From the NCBI GenBank assembly GCA_947034885.2, contig OX344758.2:5086501-5150500 (forward strand): DNA of 64,000 nt, written 5' to 3'. The translations under genes were made by a program, and so were the position numbers. Source of the DNA: Thuidium tamariscinum. Its lineage: Eukaryota > Streptophyta > Bryopsida > Hypnales > Thuidiaceae. Under the pieces are notes generated by a model. It was not told the DNA's origin. It saw nothing but the letters and a program-made list of their open reading frames with translations, and ran no database searches. Of the stretch, positions 1 through 10,109 are shown one piece after another (positions within the stretch are counted from its first letter, which is position 1; each line of letters begins with the position of its first letter).

Positions 1-432
1 CATCGTTGTATCTGAAAGGAAGACCGTCTAGATTACAAGAAAAAAATCCATCGACGGTGAGTACATCCTCTAGACAGCGATGGTAGGATCGGGAAGCCGT
101 CGCTAGGTTTGGGCAATTATAATGCATTGTCAAATGTTTTTCTTGTCCGCCCGAACGAGATGGGATGGTGCTAGAATGTCAAGTCGACGGACCCAGTGGA
201 CGGACTCAGGGGACGCACTCAAGGGACGCACTCAGGGGACGCATTCTGTGCATAACCTTCTCAGCAGTACACGAAATTGCAGAAGGCGAAATTATATTTC
301 ATGACAAATATTACATTTTGGAGAGAAAAAAAATTTTCTTCTCATGCTGAAATTGCATACATTTACCTAAAGTTCCAATATACAGGGCTCACAGAAATAT
401 GAAACTGGCTAAGAACATCCTTTTCCAAGTGC
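1..432. other. Left-edge non-genic stretch
   Basis: No coding exon could be supported here; short open frames on the plus strand have no recognisable domain. The only structure seen is the 13-bp tandem repeat at 198-246. It lies downstream (3') of the minus-strand RING reading frame, so it may hold that gene's 3' region. Confidence 0.4.
198..246. repeat. 13-bp tandem repeat, about 3.8 units
   Basis: Units start at 198, 211, 224 and 237. The consensus is GGACGCACTCAGG with one or two changes per unit, and the last unit is partial. Confidence 0.8.
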
Positions 433-1874
433 TCAAAGGCCTTGTTCCAATGTAACTTCATTTATGCTGGCTTCAATGAAATTCTGCAGTTCTTCAGATG
501 CTTGCAGACGATTCAAGAGCACCTCCGTGTGAACATCGTATTTATCGTGCAAGTAAGAGTATATGGCATGTAGATATGTTAGCTCATGGAATGTTGTGTC
601 CGCAACGTAGGCCGTTTCAACTGCAAACGTCATTTGGCCTTGAGTTCCTATCTTGTCTCCTTTAGCATCCCACAATAATTCCTCTGGATGTGGTCCCCTA
701 ACAAAAACTTGTCTAGCCATATTCCAATGGCCACCTGCAAGTTGAGCAAAGAAATATCGATGTGATGCATCATTCAATGGAATGATCTTCTTACAAACGT
801 CGGTAATTTGCTCATCGCTCTCCCATTGTATTTTGGATATCGTTAGGGTCGGTAAATGCTGATGGTCATGCTTCCACTTCCATAGCCAAGCCATGTCTTT
901 ACCCCAATGGCATCTATTGGAAGGGCCCGGTAGGTTTGCCTCATTGTATTCATAATATTCAGGCATATGGTTTTCAAGGCCAAACATTTTGTACAAACGT
1001 TGGTGAAATGGAGCTTTGCATTGTGCACATCTCTTTCTAATCACCATTAATGGAATAAGGCATCCCGGGTGGTACATATGCATACAAGTACCAAGACTCC
1101 ATCCACCCTCAGGGCCAAACGGCTCCAAACACAATATGCATGTCGTTCCATCTTTAACAAAATTAGGGACAGAAGGCCACACTAGTGGCTTCAAACCCTC
1201 TGAAGACGGCTCCGCATATGTATATCGCTCTGTGTTGTACATAAACTCCAAGGATGGATCTTTGTTCCAATCAATGCTTTGATTACCATTGTTGGAGTAT
1301 TTGGGTAGCGAATCTGGAAAAATGTCTTCCAATAGAGGCCAAGATGTCAACCCAAAATAACGTCGACCATGGTCACCAAAAGTAGCTGCCACCTTTTTCA
1401 CCTCCCCTTGCAATTGTTGCGATTCATTCATTGCTAAGGTATATACTAAAAACATGTTGCACATTGCTAACATCTTCTTCCCCCGATCAGGATCATTGCG
1501 CGATTCAACATTCAATAATTGCAATTGTGCATTCTGGTGACGCAATTCAGAGATGTCCCTCTCCATACGCATGTTCCTTGAAGTGAGTCGTTGCACATGC
1601 CCTTCTGCATTTGATAAACGTGTTTCAAGGGCACACATGGCAGAGGAATGCTTATCCATCTCTACTTTGCTACGCAATACCTGCATCTCAGCTTGCTCTG
1701 CACGAATTCGCATTTTCTCAAAGGTAGAGTGATCAACCCCTTGGAGATTAGAGGCATCCAATGCACTTCCTCGACTAGAACTTGCACCTCCAAAGGCAGA
1801 ATTTGGAAAAGCAGCATGAGGACGCACTATAAAACCATCTCGAGGAGTCGAGTTCACTTGGTCATCGACCACGC
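433..1874 (-). CDS. Coiled-coil RING-H2 protein, 5' end merges into LTR-like element
   Basis: An open minus-strand frame of about 480 codons. From the N side it has a low-complexity start, a heptad-rich coiled coil (about residues 50-120), then a RING-H2 finger encoded near 1140-1010. The finger is seen as CILC, then CMHMYHPGC, then CAQC, giving the C-C-C-H-H-C-C-C ligand order. About 210 residues without a known domain follow. RING-H2 fingers usually bind E2 enzymes in ubiquitin transfer; that role here is inference. No ATG lies at the 5' end: the first codon in the unique part is GTG, and the frame continues a few codons into the element at 1875-5672. The gene is therefore either truncated by that element or is the first gene of its internal region, extending off the left edge. 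It is not a recognised gag or pol protein. Confidence 0.6.
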
Positions 1875-2187
1875 TGTGAGCGCTCCTAACTCCACCCTCG
1901 AGCTAAGAGTTTTTCACACGGGTCTTGTGTCTAATTGAGTTTTCTTTCTAATTGGGTAAAAAAAAAAGCCTTCCAAGCAATGAACTCTTTTAGTCACGTC
2001 TTTTAAGTGTTTTAATCTAGTTTCGTGGTTGTAATTTTATCTTGTTCTATTCTAAAGTTCACCCAATCAATCCTACTCTATTCTAGTCTATCAACTATTA
2101 TTGTGTCTAAATTTAATTCCAAGCATTTGGTAAAAAGAAACTTAACAGTAAAACAATGAGAATGAAAATTAAATGTGAGCGGTTTAC

Positions 2188-2283
2188 CTCCTCTGCGTAA
2201 ATCTCCATGATCCCGTCGTCAAACATCATCATATGCAAATATTCTCCTACAACCTCGCCATCGAACTCATCCCGGTTCTCCAT
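2188..2283 (-). other. Conserved 32-codon frame in LTR copy A
   Basis: On the minus strand an ATG at 2283 opens a 32-codon frame ending EE just before GTAAAC, a plausible 5' splice site. The motif HMMMFDDG-x-MEIY is shared with the equivalent frames in copies B and C. All three are exactly 96 bp despite strong divergence elsewhere. This pattern suggests a protein-coding leader exon. No known domain was recognised. Confidence 0.55.
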
Positions 2284-3268
2284 CTAATCCATGATAATTC
2301 TCACGTTGTTGGTCAATGAATTTTGTCCGGTTTTTAAAAGAAACTAAAGTTATGTAGCGTTAATTTAATTGTGTAATTCCTTTTAATTCCTAAATTCCCG
2401 GTAATTAGGAATTACTGCAATTTAACTAGTCTACCTAAATTGTTAAGGTTCAAAAGAAATCAATGGAAATCTAATAATTCATTATTCGTTGTTTCTAGTT
2501 TTTCTTTAATTCTAAAATTAATGTGATAAAAATCCCAATTGAATTAAAATGATTTGGGTGGAAATTCCCTTTCAAATCTTTTCAAATCCAATTGATTTTT
2601 GAAATTGTTTTAATTCTAACGAAATTGGTTGTCAATTTGTTTGTTTCCTTTTTGGCTTATTAGAATATTTTAATCGAAAAACTATCATCAAATCTTTTCA
2701 AATCTAATTAATTTTGAATTTGCGTTAGTTTGGAAGGAAATTAGTTGTCAGTTTGTTTGTTTCCTTTTTGGCTTATTAGGCCTAATAAAACAAAACCAAC
2801 AAAATCCAAACCTTCTAAGAATCTAATTAATGACTAACTACCAAAGAATAAAGAACATTCCTAAAGAACAAGAATCAACTCAATAGTAAGATTCCTAAGA
2901 AATTAGTTTTTAAAGCAAACAAAGGTCAAAGCAAGGGAATAAGAACCAAATTCAATAGTGATTATTCTCCAACAATTAGTTTTTTAATGAATCTTGAGGT
3001 TCCGGTGCCTTAATCTCCTAATCCTCCCTTCTCTCTTTCATTCTTGTTTTTGTAATGAGTTGCAAGGTTTGGAGAGAGAGAGAGTTGGCTATGGCGGCGG
3101 AATGTTGCGGAGAATTTAGTGACCGAGTTTTTGAAATCCCAAATGTTAAATTTTTAGTGAAAATAAAAAATTATGGGGTTGTGGCTTCCACTGCCAACCC
3201 AAAGATTTTCAAAGAAAATCAAATTTTTGTGATCAAAATGTGACTTGGTAGCCTGGACTCACCGAGTC

Positions 3269-3407
3269 AGTTCAGTTACTGGACCTCAGCTCAATCGCTG
3301 GACCTCCACGCTCTGTCGCTGGACCTCCACGCTCTGTCGCTGGCCTCCCGCTCAGTCGCTGGACCTCAGCTCAGTCGCTGGCCCTCCCGCCCCGTTGCTA
3401 AGCCTCC
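3269..3407. repeat. About 20-bp minisatellite inside LTR copy A
   Basis: About seven imperfect units of the type CAGTCGCTGGACCT plus a variable spacer. The matching places in copies B (about 13080-13160) and C (about 55320-55450) carry degenerate, differently sized versions, so this is a fast-evolving block of the element. Confidence 0.7.
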
Positions 3408-4101
3408 CCGCCCCCGCGCCACATGTCTCGGCGTGAGTGGCTGGCTGGGGGGCTCTCCTACACCAGGGTTTGCCGCACCAAGGCTGCCGCACCAAGGGCT
3501 GGGTCGCACTAGGGTCTGGGTGTTCTAATAACCTTTTTGGTCTTCTAATACTAATCACCTTGTTTCAAAGGTTGACTAATTTTTAAGCAATGAGAGGTGA
3601 GGTGTAATTGGATGAACTAACGGTTCCCAAACTTCAATTACATCCAAATTTTGACCCTTTGTTCCATTGAATTCGAGGGATTCTTTTGATGTATTATAAG
3701 ATGAAGATTAGTTGGGTTTTATTGTTTCCAAGTTCAAAGCTTCGCTGGTGAACCCACTTTCTTGCCAATGGGTTTGGCTATGATTTGTTCCTCTAGTATT
3801 TTAGGAATTTTAATCGCAAAAGGAGGTACACATGACAGTGTTTAAACCGAACTTTGGCGCTTAATGCTCAAAATTTCCGTAAATCAGTGGCAAAGGAAGA
3901 GTTGAGGCTTGACCTCCAGAGAATATGAGAAAGAAATGACAAATGAAGGGGCCCTAAGCCTTCAAATCTTGAAAACTAAACACAAAACAAGACTTGGCCA
4001 AAATACTTGGTCCAAGCGGTACTCCGACCACGCCAGTAGTACGGAAGAATAACAAAGTGTCGGTGCGAGAAATAAGGGTACTGGCAACCTCGAGGGGGGC
4101 C

Positions 4102-4109
4102 CTTATATA
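4102..4109 (-). promoter_or_regulatory. TATA box of LTR copy A
   Basis: Minus-strand TATATAAG, matching the plant TATA consensus, in a GC-rich setting. It is kept in copies B and C, and would start transcription toward lower coordinates, toward the 32-codon frame and the RING frame. Confidence 0.5.
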
Positions 4110-5673
4110 CCCGTGGCCGGGCCCCTATCGGTAATTGCCGGTGAAAACACTTTGTTACTTCCTACCCTAAACTACCCTAATGTAATTCCAAAATATTAGT
4201 TGTTTAATGGTGGAAATTTCTAAAAACATCCCCACTTGGTCAAAGAAATCTTGGCCAAATCAAATCCAAGATCTTAACCAAAAATATTTTGGAATTAACC
4301 CTAATCTACGTAGATATTTTGCAAATTAATCCAAAGTCATTTCGAAAATTGTCTTTCTTTAGCCCAAAAATGGCTTTTTACGCAAGAAAGAGATCTTCAC
4401 CAAATCCAATCTTTGATTTTCCAAGAGATATTTCCAAAATCACTTCTAATTAACCGCAATTAACGATTAAAAAGTCAAACTAAGAGCTGACCCTCTCTAT
4501 CTTTTAGGGAACAACTCGAAATGAAAAACCGTCTGCGCCATTGTCTTCAGAAGACCCCAATTAGCCTAAGGGACACCTTACCCCTCACTCCTAGGCCATT
4601 TGCGCGCCCAAATTGGAATTACGGTAACTCCAATTAAAAGTCAAAAATCTAACTTTTAGGATTTGCACATTTTGATGAATCTGTCAGGCCAGGGTTGTTA
4701 GGAATGTCCGTGAGAGTAAGGAATGATTCCTTATTTGCGACAATCGGACATCATTCGCTCCTGATACGCCGGTCAACCCGCCGCCAACTTGTAACTTCTA
4801 GTGAATTTCGATGTCGATGCCGGTTTTGGTAGTTGGGAATGTCAGAATGTCTTCAAACTTGACCGGGCGCTTATTAAGCACACAAAAACCTATCCTAATT
4901 TTTAGTGAGATTTTACCGCATCATAAGTAATTTCTATGATTTTACAAACATTTCTATGTGCGGTTGACTTCCCATGGAGTCAACGTGGAATTTTGGAAAA
5001 ATCCGAAATAAATTGGGTAACATCTAGGGCACTCCTAGATTCTTGGTGTAAGTCCCACGCAACCTTGCACCTTTCTAATTTTAGTAATTTGGAATTACTT
5101 TGCCCAATTGGACAATTTAATTCCCGATGCCCGGGAATCTTGGTCAATTGTTTGATTCTTGTTCGCTCCTGGCATGCTCCTACCCTTGGAACACCTCTCT
5201 GTAGTCTTCAATCTCCAATCCTCCATCTTTTTTCTCGTGAAGTTCGAATTCTCCAAATCCATTGTAGTGGTTTTACCTTTAAATCTAATTTATTTCCAAA
5301 ATTGAACTTAAGCCCTGGTAACTCTCCCACGCTCGTAGTAGACTTTTTTAGCTTAGTCAGTATGTCTCATGCCTCCTTAAAAGGTTGACTTTGCACAGAC
5401 ATTCGCTAGGGCTGACTAACTCTCTATTCCTTATTTCTCTCGGAATTACTAATTCTTCACATATACTTACTTTGGAGACTTAGAATGATTCCAATTTCTA
5501 GTATTAGGAATTTTCACCATCTAAGTTGGTTTTCCACCATTTTGACATAGACTGACACCAAAACTCCCTTAACACTCTTTTTATGTCTTTTTCTTGAATA
5601 TTTTGACTAATTTTCGCCATTTAATCGCGAAAAATGAACCCAGAGTCCTGAGTGCCATCTCGAGGGCTCACAG

Positions 5674-7161
5674 ACCTCGAATGGCTATCATGAAAATGTG
5701 CAGGGTTTTTCGTCGCTTGAGTACAAAGGTGTACAATCCATTGGATTTTCCCTCACTTGAGGCAGATGTAGCAGAAAGCATGGCATTGTTGGAGATTAAG
5801 TTCCCACCGTCATTTTTTGACATAATGACTCATCTCCCATGCCATCTTGCAAAGGAATTGGACCTATGTGGTCCAGTTAGTGCTCGATGGATGTATCCGG
5901 TGGAGCGGTACATGAAGACACTAAAGAGCCATGTTCGAAATATGGCACGACCAAAGGCATGCATGGCGGAGGGGTACTTGAAGGATGAATGCCTTGGATT
6001 CATGACAGAGTACCTCCATAGTTTTGAGGGAATTCAGAGGCGTGTGTGGAATGAAGACGAAGAATATGGAGATGCAGAGGAGGTTCTGCAAGGGGCGGGA
6101 AGGCCATACGTGATGAGTCGTGAGCTAAGAGATGTGGCACACCAGTATGTACTTTCAAACGCGTCGGTCATGCAGGATTTGCTTATGTAAGTTCTTCAGT
6201 TGCAATATCATGTAATACAGTGAAACCGTGCTCCATTCCATGACTGAATCCCTGAGGCTTTTCTCCATGGCAGTGTCTCTCAGTCATTTTAAATGCCTAT
6301 ATGGTACTCAGTAGTTGTTCTGAAGTTACTTTGAAGTCATGAAGACGGTGAGTGACTTAGATACGACTTATGAGTTACCAATCTAAGTCATGGAGAAGTC
6401 ATATTTACGCTATGCATGGGCCAAGGTATTGAGGAGCCGTAGTGAATACTGTTCTCTTCACTTCTCAAGAGACGTGTGTCCCCACCTTGTTATAATATTA
6501 TTTTATTTCTTGCTTGCTTAGGACTTGGAGGACAGAGTCGCAGGAGAATACCGCAACCCTGTCCCTAGCCGAGTGGATGGACCAAATAGTGGGGGAGATG
6601 GAGTTGGACTTCCGTAACCCGGAAGACATGGACCGTTTTCTCTTGAGCAAGGGTCCATCGCAGAGAGCAACTAGGTATGCACGGGTGACAGCGTTTGGCA
6701 ACCACTTTCGAGTGGAGGATGACAGTACCAGGCACTTGCTCAGTTACAATAGTGGGGTAGCATCTGTTTTCCAAGAGCCCACCAACAATGTTGCGGAGTC
6801 GTCTATGAACTATGTGGGAGTGCTGAAGGACGTACTTGAATTGGACTATGGTGCATTGAGTACGAAGATAATTCTCCTCCGCTATGAGTGGATGAAACCC
6901 CAAGACAATCGAGGTAATCCTACGTATACAAAGGATGAGTCTAGGTTCCTTGTAGTGAACTTCCGCCACAAATTGCCTCGCTTGGCCGACACTTTCATTT
7001 TCCCCAACCAAGCTACACAAGTTTTCTTCTCCGATGTCACAGAAAGACTGGGTTGGAAAGTTGTGCTCCGTAAAGAGGCACGAGCACGACAAGAGGTTGT
7101 TGACACAGTTGATGCATTCCTACGCACTACAGTGGAGAGCGAAGGGCTAAGAGCTCCCTGA
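5674..7161 (+). pseudogene. CACTA transposase C-terminal part (DUF4218 + DUF4216)
   Basis: The first exon (about 5674-6187) reads ...LPCHLAKELDLCGPVS, then RWMYPVERYMKTLK, then AEGYLKDECLGF, the hallmark of the DUF4218 domain of En/Spm transposases. An intron from about 6188 (GTAAGT) to 6520 (AG) follows. The second exon to 7161 holds DUF4216-like sequence (VGVLKDVLELDYG, then FLVVNFRHKL). Catalytic TNP2 sequence expected upstream is missing because the LTR-like element begins at 5672, so only a 3' fragment remains here. The protein would bind and mobilise CACTA ends; this copy is incomplete unless its 5' half lies beyond the window. Confidence 0.8.
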
Positions 7162-8498
7162 AGGCTACCAAGTCCAAGCGAAACAGTAAGTCTGATTGGG
7201 GCCATAGAATTGTCCGAGGAAGATAATCTGCTAGCACGTGAAGGCTATTAGGATGAGTGGAAATTGGCTGCAGGAATTCAGTATTGCTGCACTTGGAAGC
7301 TAGCTCTGTATCGCTGCTCTTTATTCTCCGCTATAGGCAAATAGGTTAACGTTGTCCTCGGCAGAAGTCGCCGTCTTAGAAAACTAGGATGTGTCACAAA
7401 AGGAATGAGGTGCCAAGTCCTTCCAGTCAGCATATGACTTCTAGGCAATAGTGTGCAGTCATTCTATAGCACGTTTTAAGTCGCAACGTAGTCACGTCTA
7501 GTAGCTCCAGTGACAATGAAGTCATTCATTAGTTACTGAGGTCACGACGTAGTCGCGACCAGTAATATGAAGTTCTGTTGTGGTCATTTTGTAATGCCAA
7601 TACATTGTAGGGCTGGTATAGAACAATATGAAGAGACTAGTGTCATTTTATGCTTCCTACTTGACAGGACATCGAATTGGAAAGTGAGTTATCCTAAAGT
7701 AGCAGATTTGAAATTTCTATTACCTAAATTTGAAGCAAGAAATATTTGTTACTTCAAGTGTTTTCAAAAATGCAAAGGTCCATGCTAGTGTTCCCAGATT
7801 ACCATACCTATGCAGGCCACTCATAGCATTGTTCGATAACAAGAATCACTCCTCAAAACTAATAGCCAATACTAAGGACACGAGACGCACCTTTTAGAGT
7901 AATTGAAAATCTCACAGTGCATCCTAAACCGCCTCCCTGTCATCTACCCGTGTCCTAACACAACATTGATAAAGATACGTGCCCGTCATTAGCAAGGAGA
8001 ACAAGAACCATGCCCCTCAATCCACCCTTGGCCATTAGTCATTTATGAGTTGCACGTCAGTGATGGGAAGTCGCACAGCAGTGAAGCCGAAATGACTGGC
8101 AGCCACGTCAGCACATACCCTAAACCCCTATTTAGCTTGGAACTGGCTTCATGTCCTTTTGTGCATGCGGAAGTCGTATTTGAGTCGCCAAAAAGTCACC
8201 GGAAACCGCTTCTCCAGCAGCCTCGCAGAGCCTCATGCCCAAATTTTTTTAATCCCTGCCCGCCCAATGTAAACATTGGGCATCCGGGCAGACCCTGACC
8301 TCTGAAGTCATTTGGTAGTCTCGAAGTGGTGTCAAACGACATTTAAATGACTTTGAAATGACTCATCCGGACCCAGGCACCATCCCTACGTTCCCAATTA
8401 TGGAGACATTCATATACTGAACAGAAAACCTCCAACAAAAGGCGGCCTTCATTTCTCCCTCCCACGGATGACTGGAAAATGACTTATGTATGACTCCA
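7162..8498 (+). other. CACTA subterminal repeat region
   Basis: No gene. It is dense in short motifs in both orientations such as GTCATTC, AAGTCGT, TGACTTC and GTAGTCACG. This is typical of CACTA subterminal regions, where transposase-binding repeats cluster. Spacing is irregular. Confidence 0.55.
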
Positions 8499-9221
8499 GG
8501 GTGATTGCAAGAAACACCTGTCCTATTTGTTGCGTTTGGTTGATTTTTTCGGGAGTACTTTAAAATTAGAAAATTAATTTAAAAAAATTTTAAAAAACAT
8601 AAATAGTGTATATACCTCTAAGATGAAGGTTTTGACCGAAGGAAATGGATAGAAAAATTCTCTAAGTAGGAGAACTTGAAAAGTGCCAAACCTCCAGAAA
8701 ATACATACCTTCATGTTTTAATTAGGGAAAAATAGTAAAAATAGATATTTTCAAAAAATAAAAAGTGGCCATTTGCGACAACTTTATAGAGATGGTAATT
8801 CACCAAAAAAACCACCAAAATAATATTTTATATGTTTCAAAATACAAGCAGAAAGGAGCTCACTTTGTAGACCTCCACACCTCACAAAATTAACTTTTTT
8901 TTAAAACCCTTCCCTATAAAGCTAGTAGTCTATTAGAAGACCATCTCATCCAAATTTCATGTCAAAATCATTAAAAAAAGGTATAGCTCAGGTATAGAAA
9001 ACCCCTAAACTACCAAGTGTGACATCCAATCGGGGTCTATTTATGGATAGTAGAATATTTTTGAAAATTATGAAAAAATTATGGAAGGTTAATGATAGTT
9101 ATGAGCACCTTCAATCCAAATCTTGAGTCAATCAGAGCTAAAACACAAAAGTTATGGCCAAAAAACAAATCAGAATGCGACGTGTGACACAAAATAGGAC
9201 AGGTGTTTCTTGCAATCACCC
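8499..9221. mobile_element. MITE copy 1, 723 bp
   Basis: Perfect terminal inverted repeat of about 30 bp beginning GGGTGATTGCAAGAAACACC, flanked by TCCA on both sides (8495-8498 and 9222-9225). No coding frame. The reverse-oriented sister is at 42045-42779. The superfamily is not certain: the ends do not match CACTA. Confidence 0.85.
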
Positions 9222-9384
9222 TCCAGTCACATGACTGCACTTCCGCTGATGCAATTATGGAATGCGGAGTCATTTTTGAGTTGTTCCGGACATGCAGTCA
9301 TTTATCGCAGTTACATTTACCCCTGTTTTTTTGTAGTGTGAGAGTTTGAAATTGTGAAGACTCAAGGATCTCCATTGAGAGGTC

Positions 9385-10020
9385 AAAGGCTTCAACAAGC
9401 TATAACTTTTGTAATACTTGTTTGTTTGACTTGAGATTTGGAGGGTGTATTGTCCTTATATGTATCTTTCTAAAAAAATATGATACTTGCCGTTTAGAGT
9501 TTTTATCAAAAAGTTACGAGGTGCCAAACTTTGGAGTGGAGTTTGGACTTGAAGGAGGGAGGCCGTATCTTCAACGCCCACAACTTTTGGTCAGTTTTTT
9601 TATGGAATTGAAACTTTGAAACGTGATAGATCATCATTTTATCTTTACAAATTGAGTTTATTTGTATGAATTGGAGTTGTGATGCAAAAGTTATGTAGTA
9701 TCAAAGGTTGGGGAATTTCATACCTTCTTATTTGAAAAGGCCGAGACTCTACCTTTCATAACTTTTGGACAGTATTTTAGATCATTGTGATATTTTCAAA
9801 AGTTATAGATATTAGTGAGATCTTTTTAAATTGCTCTCACACTTAATATTTGAAGTTTTCAATCAAAAGTTATTGAGATTTAAAGAGGCAGTGATTGTTT
9901 AGGAAGAAGGAGGAGGACCTCAACTTTGCTCTCATATAACTTTTGGACAGTATCTTAGAATAGCCTCAAATTTTGTGAGTGATTAGTTAGTGCTCTTAGC
10001 TTTCTAAATTGCTAAAGCAC
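9385..10020. repeat. Degenerate tandem repeat, period about 175-180 bp
   Basis: The phrase AACTTTTGGxCAGT recurs near 9586, 9759 and 9940, each preceded by an aggc/ggacc-type block and followed by a similar AT-rich segment with CAAAAGTTAT. An earlier unit starts near 9385. Units are strongly diverged. Confidence 0.55.
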
Positions 10021-10041
10021 TTAGCATTTGAGTTCCTAGAG

Positions 10042-10109
10042 CACTTGTGACACTGGATCACTTGTGACACTGGATCACTTGTGACACTGGATCACTTGTG
10101 ACACTGGAT
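10042..10109. repeat. 17-bp perfect tandem repeat x4
   Basis: Four identical units of CACTTGTGACACTGGAT in a row. Confidence 0.95.

Larger units (their letters stand above)
1875..5672 (-). mobile_element. LTR-like element, copy A (3.8 kb)
   Basis: Bounded by TGTGAGCGCTC at the left and GAGGGCTCACA at the right, i.e. TG...CA ends with a short inverted repeat. It aligns end to end with the copy at 11719-15563. Minus orientation is inferred from the TATATAAG box and the conserved coding frame inside. No internal gag or pol is seen within these bounds, so this is a long LTR: either solo or the 5' LTR of an element whose body lies to the left. Unlike copies B and C, the 5-bp flanks do not match (cacgc and gacct). 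That fits a partner LTR outside the window, or recombination between copies. The last 1.1 kb (4570-5672) is almost identical to copy B, while the rest is clearly older. A TIR DNA transposon is the alternative reading. Confidence 0.65.
5673..9339 (+). mobile_element. CACTA (En/Spm) transposon, 3' portion
   Basis: Contains the C-terminal part of a TNP2-type transposase (DUF4218 then DUF4216 regions). This is followed by a long subterminal region rich in GTCATTT/AAGTCAT-type motifs. It ends at 9327-9339 in TTTTTTTGTAGTG, the reverse complement of a CACTACAAAA terminus. The 5' part is absent: the LTR-like element stops at 5672 and no CACTA left end is visible to its left. A MITE is inserted at 8499-9221. 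Confidence 0.75.

Noticed and set aside
4936-5388. Identical 150-codon plus-strand frames at 4936-5388 and 14827-15279
   Set aside because: They lie in the near-identical tract of LTR copies A and B, so identity is expected. The frame is not kept in old copy C and has no known domain.
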